From Siderastrea siderea (Eukaryota; Cnidaria; Anthozoa; Scleractinia; Rhizangiidae), in contig OZ034968.1 of the NCBI GenBank assembly GCA_964030785.1, forward strand, positions 54,068,230-54,132,229: a DNA stretch of 64,000 nt, given 5' to 3'. The notes beneath the pieces were generated by a model. That model had not been told where the DNA came from. It made no database searches and saw only the letters and a program-made list of their open reading frames with translations. The stretch's first letter is position 1. The number at the start of each line of letters is the position of its first letter. Below are positions 32,408-42,856 of this stretch, piece by piece. A program made the position numbers and the translations under genes.

Positions 32408-32439
32408 ACAAAAGGTATTCCATCTCGAATTTTCGTGTT
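32408..32439 (+). promoter_or_regulatory. Conserved 5' block shared by the two collagen/EAR paralogues
   Basis: A 32-bp block ending CATCTCGAATTTTCGTGTT is matched at 45563-45594 with five differences. It lies 128 bp before the ATG here and 131 bp before the ATG of the second gene. Surrounding sequence is much less alike, so it is probably a retained promoter or 5' UTR element. Confidence 0.6.
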
Positions 32440-32535
32440 GCAAAAGTAGCCTAAAACTAAATAAAATAACGACACTCTTTTAACTTCATAGTGAGTAATT
32501 TGTTCTTTAGTTCACTTCTAAAGAGCTCGGTGAAA

Positions 32536-35500
32536 ATGTTTCGTTTGTTCTTCGTGTTGGCTTTGGCCATTTTCTTGGTAGGTTCCTTTGGAACATCGCA
32601 GAGCAAATCTTCTAACCAGGTAAGCATATTCAACAGCTTAGTTTCGATAACTTCTGCTTTCATTATCGTCTCGGAAAATTTTAGTTGCGTTGCTACAGTT
32701 CTGTTCAGTTGTTATCTTGGAAAGATTGTTTCACTTCCTTGTCTTTTCCAAGTGCATATTCCCAGTCGTATGTTCAACTGAAATCGTTCTCCTTATAACG
32801 TAGACCAACGAAACTTCAAATAAACAAAACACTTGTGAAGCTACGCAGCATGTTGGGTGTGGGAAAGACGGTAAGTGAAGACATTTGATAGTATAAACTA
32901 ATTTGTTAGGTTTGTTGTTGAATAAGCTTTCGTCATTTTCTGGTGATCGTTATTTGACTCTATGAAAGCGGAACTTAGTTTAATGCATTTACTTTAAATT
33001 TTTCTCGACAGGCAAAGACGGAAAAGATGGACAAAACGGTGAGTTTGCGATGAGTTGTGCTTTTTCTAAAATTCTTCAGATTTCCAGGTTCGGTGGTTTA
33101 TATATATTTCTATTTTTCGTTAACGCAGGGAAAGATGGACGAGATGGAGTCAACGGTGATGTAGTCATGTTTTTATAAATACCCACTACACCAAGCTGTA
33201 AAGGCTCAGTAAAGCTTAAAACAATCGATCTTAACAAGCTTGGTTCTTGTTTTCTATTATAAAGCTTTGAAGGGGTAATCAAAGTTTAAAACTGCAAAAC
33301 CGCGGGTTTATATTGATTCCACGGAGAGAGAGAGATAAAACCGGAATTTAAAAGTGAAAACGAAGTAAATGCCGTTTCAATAGAAAATTTTTCGACGGTA
33401 TTTTGGGCAGGAAACCATGACGAACTCTTACATTTTTCTCTCTTGGATGGAAAGTAAACACAACGGCGAAGTCCACAGATTGCTTCATATAAGTGCGTTT
33501 GAAATGTATCAGCACAAATTTACGATTTGCTATTGATCGTTGTTTATAACACAGGAAAAGATGGTCGAGACGGACGGGATGGAGCAACTGGAGAAAAGGT
33601 GAGTTATTTCTTATGTGGAGTATTGCGGCAAACCCAGATACAAAATAAAAGTAAAAAATATTTCACGGTGGCGTCAAGGTGGATGAAAGATTTTAAACTG
33701 TTAATTTGCGTTCCAGTGTCTTCATAAACGCTTTTAAGTGCTGTGAATAGCGTTTCGTTTATTCTTAGTATCACCAAATGCAAGCACAAATTAAATAATT
33801 AGAGCAAAAAGACATTTTAACTGTGGTTGATTTTTTAGAGTGTTAAAGAGCTATCAGTAATTGGTCAAGTACGAGTTTGAGCTGCATGTCTTGAATAACT
33901 TGTGGTATATTTGTCTTTTAAGGGAGAGAAGGGAGAACCAGGAATGATGGGAAGCAGTGGTAATTTGAGCACAAAAGTAAGATGGTTGAGAAATACTGGC
34001 AGGCTATCGCTGAAAACAATCCGTCAGACACCTGCAGTTTTCCAGCCTTCTGATTGGTGTTTTTCTCATGATGTGGGATAAAGTGGCCTTTTATGTCCAC
34101 GACATTAAACTGAACAGAAAGTCTAACATTTATTACGTTTTAAAATTTGTTCAATTTTCTTTCAGATATTCATTTTGCAGCGATAAAGAGTCTTCCCGAC
34201 AGACAGCCTTATTTGACACTCATTTTCACCAACCTTTTTGGCATAACAAAAGAAAGTTGTTGATATTTGTATTTATTTATTTACATTATTTGTTATTATT
34301 ATTTGTTGATATTTATTTATTTATTTATTACGTGGTTGTAATGTTTAATGTACGGCAAAAGTCTCTAAGGTATATTGTACATGCATCCTCGTAGCCCACT
34401 GTAACAACTGTGGCAACAGCACAATCTCAACAAAACAGTAAATGAAATTAGAACTTTAATATCTGATTTCTGCATGAACAGTTTTTCTGTGTGTAGTTTA
34501 CCACGTGGTAATAAATACATAACAAAGATAAAACCCTTACAAGAAATTTCAATTCAACGACTTTGGATTCTTCTAAAGTTAACATTTTGAATTTCCTCCC
34601 TTTTAGGGCGAGAAAGGATCTCCCGGAGACAAAGGATCACAAGGAGAAAAAGGACAACCAGGACAGAAAGGAATGCTGGGAACATGTGATGTTAAGGTAA
34701 TGAGAAATTTTGTTTTTACTATGAAGAGACACCAGGAAAAAAAATTGATAGATATTTAACAATTTTGCTGGCCTTGTAAGGTAACTATTTTTTCTTTCTT
34801 TTGTCAATTTTTAGGGATCCTCTCCCAGTAAATCAGCTTGTTGTCCATCTGGTAAGGACATTATTTCAGGTCATCCTCTTATATTCAGAACGTTTTCAGG
34901 CTCTGAATACCGCAGGTTTTTATTTTGTTCAATCGTATTTAGGCAGCAATTGCGGTTTTTTCAAAGGTTTACCATGCTTCAAGTTTAATGCAGTCAGGCA
35001 AATTTCTCTGTAAAGCTAATGAACCATCAGATAATAATAGGCCGGGTAAAATAAGTCAGTTGTTCAGCTCTCAGTTACTTCATGTTACAGAAATCAGCAG
35101 TCACCTGAGCCAGTCAGTCATCAACCCATAAAACGGGACCACCTTCTCATTTAGAGAAATCGAGAAAAAAAGGCCGCTTTTCTACAAACCAAGTGAACAT
35201 GTTTTGTTTCCATTTTTTTTTCACAAAGAATGCTCTACGGATTTTCACTTCTTTGAGAAGATTCAAGACCTACCAACCCGAGGAGCAGCAGATGTGAAAC
35301 ATTTCACCGTTAATGGCAGCCTGTTTCTCGCTTTTGCTAACTATCATGGCTACATCAATAAATACAAAACAAGCTCCATGATCTACAAGATGGACGAAAT
35401 CAACTGGAAGATTCACTTTGTATCAGACTCTACAAACTAGAGGTGGTTATGGTCTTGAATACTTTTCAATCGCTGGCAAACATTTTCTCGCTGTGGCCAA

Positions 35501-36305
35501 TCGTTACGATGGAACACACCAGCTGGACTCGGTAATTTATCAGTGGAATGGAAAGCTGTTTGTCGTCTTTCAGAAAATTTCCACGAAGGGAGCAAACCAC
35601 TTCACATTTTTCACGATAAATGGTGACCATTATCTTGTGGTGGCAAACTATCACGATGGCAATACTCATTCCATTAAGTCAGTCATCTACAAATGGAGCA
35701 GTGCCAAGTTTAACAAGTTTCAGGAGATAGCAACTGAAGGTGCTAAGGGATGTGCCACGTTTGTAATCAACAATGACACTTTCATCGCTTTTGCGAACTA
35801 TTACAACTCTCAACAGAAGTATTCAGTTGAGTCCACTGTGTTCAAGTGGTCAGGAGGACACTTTGTTAAACTACAGTCTCAGACTTATGGAGCGTGGGAC
35901 GTGAAGTCCTTTATCATCAATGGTCACACATTCCTCGCCTTTGCCAATTACTACTCTGGAAGCACCACCAACACCGACTCCTTCATTTACAAGTGGGGTG
36001 GCAGCAGGTTTGTTCTATTTCAGTCCATTGCTACTCGTGGAGCCCTTGCTTGTCATCCATTTGTGATCAGCGGTCAAACGTACCTGGGTGTGGCCAATCA
36101 CTATGATACCAGTCAGAAACAAAACACTCAATCGGTTGTGTACCAGGCCTCTGGAGCGCGGTTCATCAAGTACCAAGAGTTTCCAACACATGGAGCGCAT
36201 GGTATGACGTCATTTGAATATAAGGGTCATACTTACCTGGCAGTAGCAAACCATCACAACGGTCAGAAACACAACATAAACAGTGCCCTATACAAGTGGG
36301 CATAA
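32536..36305 (+). CDS. Secreted collagen-like protein with seven EAR repeats (gene 1, frameshifted)
   Basis: Nine coding exons with GT-AG borders: 32536-32619, 32804-32870, 33012-33038, 33129-33155, 33555-33598, 33923-33976, 34607-34696, 34815-34851, 35229-36305. Exon 1 encodes a signal peptide (MFRLFFVLALAIFLVGSFG). Exon 2 gives a short Cys-containing segment. Exons 3-7 encode Gly-X-Y collagen triplets (GKDGKDGQN, GEKGEPGMMG and so on). Exon lengths of 27, 27, 54 and 90 nt fit the triplet-based collagen exon pattern. Exon 8 has a CC pair. The last exon holds the EAR (EPTP) repeats. Total coding length is 1507 nt, one more than a multiple of three, matching the single frameshift near 35415. 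The product would be a secreted trimeric collagen-like stalk with a beta-propeller head, probably an extracellular-matrix or adhesion protein; the function is inferred. AATAAA is at 36619-36624. Confidence 0.85.
35229..36305 (+). CDS. Exon 9: seven-blade EAR/EPTP propeller domain, one frameshift
   Basis: Seven repeats of about 48 residues, each with an F/Y-Q-x-x-x-T-x-G-A start, a FxIxGxxFLAxAN core and an end like SxIYKW. Seven repeats fit the seven-bladed propeller predicted for EAR domains. The first repeat is in frame 2 up to about 35415. The second to seventh are in the next frame; read without correction, translation stops at 35438-35440 (TAG). One inserted base (or two deleted) near CACTTTG explains it. 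The stop at 36303-36305 follows YKWA. Confidence 0.88.
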
Positions 36306-37390
36306 AGCCAAGAGCTGGATCCAAGCACAAAAAGAGCTAATGCACAGCAGTAGGGTAACTGCTACTACTTTTAATTTATTCAGGTGGATAGACAACGGGG
36401 ACTTTTAATATTTAGAAGCTTGGGACATTTAATATTTGTATTTAGTTGTAGGAATTCGAGATAGGATGATTTGAGGAAGATGTAAGTTTAGTTTTTCTGA
36501 AGTCAATTGAGTAAAGATCTAAGAATCAGCACAAAGGAAAGGTGAACGTTTTTCGTATCAAAACATAATTGATTTGTTGCTTTCTTAAATGTGGTGTAGA
36601 ATTGCTAAATTAACAAAAAATAAAGCTGTGCTTGGATCGTTACGGTTTTGTCTTCTCTGTTCATAGCTTGAATTTCACGAGGCATGCAAGTACAAGAGTT
36701 TGCGCTTAGTGAAAACAAACCAATGTAAGCGCGATTTTCAACTTATCAAAGCTGAGAAAATGACGCTAATTTGTTTTGCCCTTGTGACTCGCGTCAGCGT
36801 TTGAGCTTCAGTGGGGGTTCTTTTTTTTAAAAAAAGATTGTTGTTTTCACTCTTCTACATGCTCTTGTGCTTGTGCTCTTGTTCATAAATTATACTTTGT
36901 GGCCGCCCTTCCGCAAAAACCAGACCTGAAAGCAGATGGTCGTTACTAAGCACTTGTTTAGGTGAACGCAGGTATTCAGAAGAGCTACTCAAGCTTTGAG
37001 AGTTCACTTTTAGCTTTCTAAACAATTCATTAAAGCAGTATATAACGTACGATCGAGAATCGAATGCGACAGTTCCCTGATTGAGTGCTGGCTGATGTTC
37101 AGGATATTGGATAAACGAGAAAGACTTTTCTATATTTGCTGCCTCGAGAAAAGTCTGATTCAGTTTCGGGTTGTTTTCATTTTTTTTTTCTATTTTATTA
37201 ATTTTTTACTTCTTCAAGTAACAAAAACAATAACAAGAGCAAGAAAAGTAGAAGGCAAAGACTTTTCACCGACAACAAACACACACGCAACACGACGCAC
37301 GATCACACTCGTCTGGTAACAAAAGCGCTAATTAAGACAGGAACTCAAACAGTTTGATATACTAATATATAAATCGAAGATTCACGTTTC
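36306..37390. other. 3' UTR of gene 1 and intergenic sequence
   Basis: The 3' UTR runs to about 36640, after AATAAA at 36619-36624. Beyond it I see only AT-rich sequence. The short ORF at 37095-37319 has no recognisable content. Confidence 0.5.
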
Positions 37391-37399
37391 AATTAGGTA

Positions 37400-39010
37400 A
37401 AAAGATGTTCGAGGGATTCGTCGGTCACACCACAAAAGGAGCAGGCTGAAGAATCCGTTTTACCTATTTTCTTTAAAAATGTATTTGTAGCTAGGTTCTT
37501 GTTCAAAACCTTGTATTGAAATTCTTGTGACTTTGTCTAGAGCAACTTTAAACGGCAAGCTATAACTTTCCTTCCATTCCAAACAAACAGTATGAAAACT
37601 TTCATTATACCTCGATTGTGCTGTTGGCGGAGTTACGAGAACAGAAATTCATTCCCCATAGGCACTTTTAGACATCGCCTTACCGATCAAAATATCCTGA
37701 TTATTTAAAACAAGATAAATTCGATCATGAAGGACAAACGGACCTTTATTCACATACCCATTCAATTTCAAAGGTTGCCACCATTGTGCAAGGTCGTCGA
37801 TTAAGGCTATCAGATCAAAAACGTCTTCGGGGACAAATCCCACTGCCGTAAATTGCATTTAATGATAAATTGCTTACTTTCTGTGACCAGATCACCTATC
37901 CTGATTAAACCTTTATTAAACAACCTTAGATTGAAGATAGATTTACCATCAATGCAAATGAATATACTATTCCATATGACAGTGTTGGGTATTTCTTCGT
38001 GTGACAGATCAAATTCACCCTTGCGTGCAGCTGCAGAACATTGCGTGAAGCACTCAAAACATTCCTGGTAAAACCTTGGAAGATTAATAGGGAGTTTTTT
38101 AACATCAAAATCACAACAGCGAGTAATTTTGTCCCCAACCGGTTTCAAATAGTGTGACAAAATGGTTTTCCAGGCACAAGGCTCGCTATCCGCAAATCTC
38201 TTGCAAACCATTATTCTTTGGGTCTTAATAATAGATTCTAAGTGCGGGGCTTTCAGCCCGCCTTCTTTGGTGTCACCAAGTAGGGATGTTCGTTTTACCT
38301 TGTCTTTACCTTTCCATATGAAATTAAAGATAATCTTATTAGCGTCAATTATACCTTCCTTTAGTTATCGATGCAAATTGAATCAACTCGATACATTAAC
38401 ATCGGAATCACAAAAGTTTTAACAATCTGAATTCGGCCGATAATTGTCAGATTCCTCCACTTCCAAAACTGGAGTTTCGTTTTGATGACATCTACTTTCT
38501 GTCTCAGAGAGCGATTATAGGTGAAGTACATTCCTAAAATTTTCACCTATTCGTTAATCTCGATGTTCCCAGTGATTCGATCTTAAATGGGAGCAACAAC
38601 CGAGCTACCCAAAATCAAAATTTCTGGTTTATCAAAATTTATGGTAAAGCCCGTACAGTTTCCAAATTTCATAACCACTTCAAGGAATGCCCTGAGAGAT
38701 TCATCGTTCCTCAAGAACGCGGTTAAGACATCTGCAAAGAGCTCGAGTTTAATTTCAGTCCCATCCACCAGAGTTCATTGAATATTATCATTTTCACGTG
38801 CACTTATAACTGAAACTTCAAGGACAATAATGAACTGGTACGGAGAAAGTGGATCTCCTTGTAGAGAAACCATTATTTGGCACACAGCTTGAAATATTTT
38901 GATAAAAAGTATGTACCCATTGTATGAAAGTGCGACCAAAATTGAAAGCAGCCATGTGTCCTGTACAGGTACAACTGATGTGGTTTTCCTCCAGGATCAC
39001 TTACTCCGCA
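37400..39010 (-). pseudogene. L1/Tx1-like LINE reverse transcriptase remnant
   Basis: Read on the minus strand from 39010 to 37400, successive frames give RT motifs in order. These are FGRTFIQWVHTFYQN (about 38900); GDPLSPYQF (about 38850); LELFADVLTAFL (about 38740), where the catalytic FADD is changed to FADV; a KPEILILG segment; LRQKVDVIKTKLQFWKWRNL (about 38500); and a zinc-finger-like CSFC...H near 37440 that closes many LINE RT proteins. Stops and frame changes separate the pieces and the catalytic Asp pair is broken. It is a 5'-truncated dead copy. Confidence 0.8.
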
Positions 39011-39129
39011 GAGTTAAATCTTTGATTTCTCAGTTTTATAACCAACGCTTTGCGAGAAAATGTTTGATGTTGTACCCTTCACATTTTCATTGGCACCAAT
39101 TACCATCTAAATTACCCACGATTTGCTTC

Positions 39130-39210
39130 AGGTCTGATCTCATAGCTCAGTCGTTAGAGCATCGGTGATCAAAATCCAGGGTGATGGGTTCGAATCCCAC
39201 CTCAGTTGGA
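39130..39210 (+). repeat. tRNA-derived sequence (SINE head or tRNA pseudogene)
   Basis: An A box (TAGCTCAGTCGTTAGAGC) and B box (GGTTCGAATCC) are spaced as in a tRNA. The D stem GCTC/GAGC pairs and the T stem mostly pairs. The acceptor stem does not pair and the anticodon loop lacks T33, so it is not a working tRNA. About 150 bp of non-tRNA sequence follows, as in a SINE. Confidence 0.6.
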
Positions 39211-39830
39211 ACCTCGTGTGGGCCACATTCCCTTAGTAGGGAAACGCCCAGTAGCAAATTAGGTGGTTTCCTTCCAGCAGCTTGTAAATTTAAACTGCGA
39301 AGTTTGTTCTCTGATTACTCAGTTGAACTCTATCAACCGACACAGCGACAACGACACGAACAAGATGAAAATAACGAACAGCGACAAGACTACTGTCTCG
39401 AATTTGCGTGGGCAACGGAAAAGTAAGATTACTGGACGAATTTTTGGCTGGGACTAGATGCTAACTGCCCGATACTGTAACAAAACAATTTTGAAATTCA
39501 AACAGCGGACATTCATACGCTTCATAACAGGGCCTCACTCAGACGGGCCAGTCCTTGGCTTGGTTTAGTCTGAAATGTCAGCTGCCACCAGGCCTCAGCT
39601 TTCAATCACGCTCAGGCTCAGATAAGGCCGCTTAGGGGCTTCGTGACCATTGACACTCGAGTTTTGTTTTTTACATACACAATGTTCTTTGCAGCAAAGT
39701 TAACTAAAGAATAGTTTTTTTAAGGAGATAAAAACGTCTAAAAATGATAACAAATCAAAAAGAACAAGAATATTTAAGATTGGGAGTGACTGCGAAAGAA
39801 ACACTTGAATTAGGCTATGAAAAGGCTATA
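39211..39830. other. Non-coding interval, possible SINE body at left
   Basis: The first 100-200 bp may be the tail of the tRNA-derived element. No gene is seen in the rest. ORFs here (39181-39426, 39263-39457) are composition artefacts. Confidence 0.4.
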
Positions 39831-40007
39831 TAGAGCGTTTTCATATGACGTCACGGCGGCCATATTGGTGTACCAAAACAATGAAACGGCGGCCATATTG
39901 GTGTACCAAGCCAATCCTGTGGGAGTTGAAGTCTTTTCTTATGTAAACACTTTCTTTTGTTCCAAAAAAGTTACATAGCTGCTGGTCACGTGAGTGAAAA
40001 CGCTCTA
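39831..40007. mobile_element. MITE with TAGAGCGTTTTCA termini
   Basis: 177 bp. The ends TAGAGCGTTTTCA and its reverse complement are perfect for 13 bp, with weaker pairing for another 10. A GCGGCCATATTGGTGTACCA segment is duplicated inside. There is no coding sequence. A TA target is possible (CTATA at left, TAAAG at right). Confidence 0.75.
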
Positions 40008-41910
40008 AAGAAAACAAAAAGAAAAGCCGGAGATGCAACGGATTCCACCTTTGCCTATAATCCTAGCGAAAATATAGCTTTTAATCATTTTCATTAGGTT
40101 CGACACATGAAAAGTTCGACGTTTAAACTACAGCTGTGCATGGCCTAAGGAGCCTGTTTACATGAGCCAAGGGCAATCAAGGACGTGCGCGCTAATTTTT
40201 ATGCACATCCTTTCAGCGCACGTAATTCATGTCGCAGTGTAATGCCACGTCATGCATCAAGCGCTCTCTCTAATGAAGAAATGTAGCTGGTGGCCATTTG
40301 AATATCGATCCACGGATTTAACTCTCTTAAATGGTCGGTGGCCCCAGTTGTTTCTTTCGATAAATCACTTTGCTTATCAGTTATCTATGCTTTACAAAAA
40401 AAAAACTGAAAAAATCTGAGTGGTGGAAGTTTAAATTATTTCACTTTTCTGCGCACTTGCCATTAAATCCCGCTATTTTAGCTGTATAGCCTTTGGAAAT
40501 GTTGAATTATATTGAAAGGATAACCGGTTCAGATTATGTAGTCAATAAACCCTCTTAAATGAAATTTGACTAATAACGTTGGGTATCCAGCTAATTACTG
40601 AAATATTTTTCAACTAACAACCCTTGAGGCCATGTCGAGTTATGAGGGCCAATTTTTCAAAAGAGGGGCCAATTTTTCAAAATAGCGGTGTATTTCTGAA
40701 AAGAAGTACGCAAGCCCCCAATTTATTTACATTTCTGACAAGAGCAAGTCATATAGCAAAAGTGAGGAAAAAATCTATGTCGTAAAGGGTTTTCGCACGA
40801 ACTTTCCTTAGCAAAGATATCAACAGTTGGGGTAAAATTGTGAGTTATTTAGTCCTCTCTTTGCAATGCTAAGTTGCTTCGCTGGTGAAAACATCACGCT
40901 TTTTAGGTTTTTCACGTAATATTTATAGAATGGTGAGATTTAACGACATTGACTGCTTCTGTGTGATACTATGCTGGAAGCTGATAAACTGAAAATGCAT
41001 ATAACCGGGGTAGTAAGCGTTTCCGTAGGCTTTTTCGCCCGTTCGAGGCATTTTTCGCTTTTTCGCCGGGCGAAAATTGGGGCGAGCGCAAAAAAGTGGC
41101 TCCTTCCTCTTTAAACCTGTCGCCCCCTCCCTTGGACTCCTTTTTGACTCGCCCCAACCTTCTGCCTGTTTCCTAATCCAAGTTGGCGCCTTATACCCAT
41201 GCGAAGGATTCTCTCTCCTCCCCAGAGGCCTCTTACAGACACGCCTTGACTGCACACTTAAGAAAAATCGCGCGAACCACTGCGCCCCAGTTTCTCTTTC
41301 CCTGTTGTTTACTAATAGGAGCCTCTGCGGAGGAGAGAGCGAAGGATTATTCAGCGCTCTCTCGCGATCGCCCAAAATACGCCTGCACTGCAGGCTGGGA
41401 AATATAACGAGAAACCCGCTTCCAGGATGCAAGGAGTGCAAAATACGCGAATGCGCTCCCTGAATAGTCGTATGTCGAGCGTAAACCACAGTCTTAAGAT
41501 ACCCGAATATTGCTGCAGGGTTCTTTCAGATCTTTAACGTATAAAATATTTCAAACTGCGACAGCTGCAAATCCCTCTGATAACGGATTGTTTTTTTACT
41601 CTGATGATGATGATGTTCAAATAGGATTCCATAAAGCGAGCCTACGCTGTTTTCACTGTTCAAGTCAATTTTATCCACATTCACTTACTTTTTAATTCTT
41701 CGAGTTGTTTTTCACGGTGGCCTATATATGCAATGCATAAATACTTTCTTCAGTGCACATATACATTATTTTAGTGCACAATTCTATATCTCAGTGGACA
41801 AAGATATTTTTTCGGGGCACAAATGTACTTCTCAGTGCACAAATATTTTTTTCGAGGCACAAATGTATCTTTTCTCGGTGCACAAAAAAAAAAAAAAACA
41901 CACTCCTGGG
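40008..41910. other. Repeat-rich non-coding interval
   Basis: No convincing gene. A small tandem duplication (GGGCCAATTTTTCAAAA) sits at 40648-40680. The 188-residue minus-strand frame 40923-41489 has no family and overlaps equally long plus-strand frames in GC-richer sequence. From about 41750 to 41885 a degenerate tandem motif based on GTGCACAAAT precedes a 15-base A run. Confidence 0.45.
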
Positions 41911-42146
41911 GCCCGTTTCTCGAAAGTCCCGGTACCTTTTCGGGCCCGGAGTTATATTTTAAAATTAAAATCTATAGAATGGTGGTGTAGCTTTTATCCC
42001 GCAAACCAGCTTGACTTGTTTCGTCAACTTAGACGTTTACTTCTTAGCTTTATAAACCAACAAAATTTGAATCTTTAAGGCACATTTTACGCTCATAATG
42101 TAGCTTTGCGGGCCCGAAATGTTATCGGGACTTTCGAGAAACGGGC
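41911..42146. mobile_element. MITE with GCCCGTTTCTCGAAAGTCCC ends and 7-bp duplication
   Basis: 236 bp with terminal inverted repeats of at least 21 bp starting GCCCGTTTCTCGAAAGTCCC. TCCTGGG at 41904-41910 is repeated at 42147-42153, a 7-bp target duplication (8 if one terminal base is shared). The interior is non-coding. The superfamily is uncertain; hAT-like is possible. Confidence 0.8.
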
Positions 42147-42584
42147 TCCTGGGAACTAATAACCAAAAATGGTAGAGTGAAAGCTGGGACCACATAAGGC
42201 CTGGTCATCTTGTCCACTTAATTAGTTTTAATTTGTAAGATTTATTCACGATACAGTGCAAACATGAGGAACGATATTTAAAATAGTGGGTGAGTGAAAG
42301 GTATTTCCATTTCTCTGAAATAAAAGAGTTTCTTTGCTATTTAAATGTTCAGCACCTGAACAAAATCACTTTTATAAATTGCGCCGACAATTCCGTTTCC
42401 CGTTTTCAAACACTTAGAACCTTTTGAGTAAAGTTCGAAACATTTTAGTAAATCTACAGGATACTGAAAAAATCTCACTTTGAGCAGAGAATTCTTGTTT
42501 TTCTCGTTTGACCGCGGTGAGGTCGCCTTGTCTTACCGCGCTTTTTGGAAGCCACCTTTATTGTCTTCTGCACTGTGCTACAAA

Positions 42585-42856
42585 ATGTATTGCTCGAAAT
42601 GTGGTGCTGAAGTTCTGGTATTTTTCGCCTTTTGCACTAGTTGCGGAGCAAAATTCAAACAGGCAAATGCCTTAACTACAACTTGACCAAAGAGAGTGAG
42701 GAATGTGTCCCACCGGAAACGCGCTTCCACACCGAAACTGATGCTGAGGGAGATCCAGGAATGCGAGATGATCTCAGTCAAAAGAGAAGTCATTCGCCAG
42801 CCTTTGAACAGTTCGCAGAAAAGAAGAAAGAGGAACAAAGGGGCCATTTCAAGTAG
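42585..42856 (+). pseudogene. Zinc-ribbon protein fragment, frameshifted
   Basis: An ATG at 42585 opens a double CxxC zinc ribbon (YCSKCGAEV...FCTSCGAKF). The frame shifts near 42670 into one encoding TRFHTETD and then a charged segment FEQFAEKKKEEQRGHFK that stops at 42854-42856. Similar zinc ribbon plus FxxF...K segments begin several expanded cnidarian protein families, possibly transposon-related (from memory of the family pattern, not verified). It could instead be a first exon with an unseen intron. Confidence 0.45.

Noticed and set aside
39130..39205. Functional tRNA gene with anticodon TCA
   Set aside because: Acceptor stem does not pair and position 33 is not T; best read as a tRNA-derived repeat.
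40923..41489. 188-residue minus-strand ORF
   Set aside because: No recognisable family, overlapped by comparable ORFs on the plus strand in low-stop GC-richer repeat sequence.
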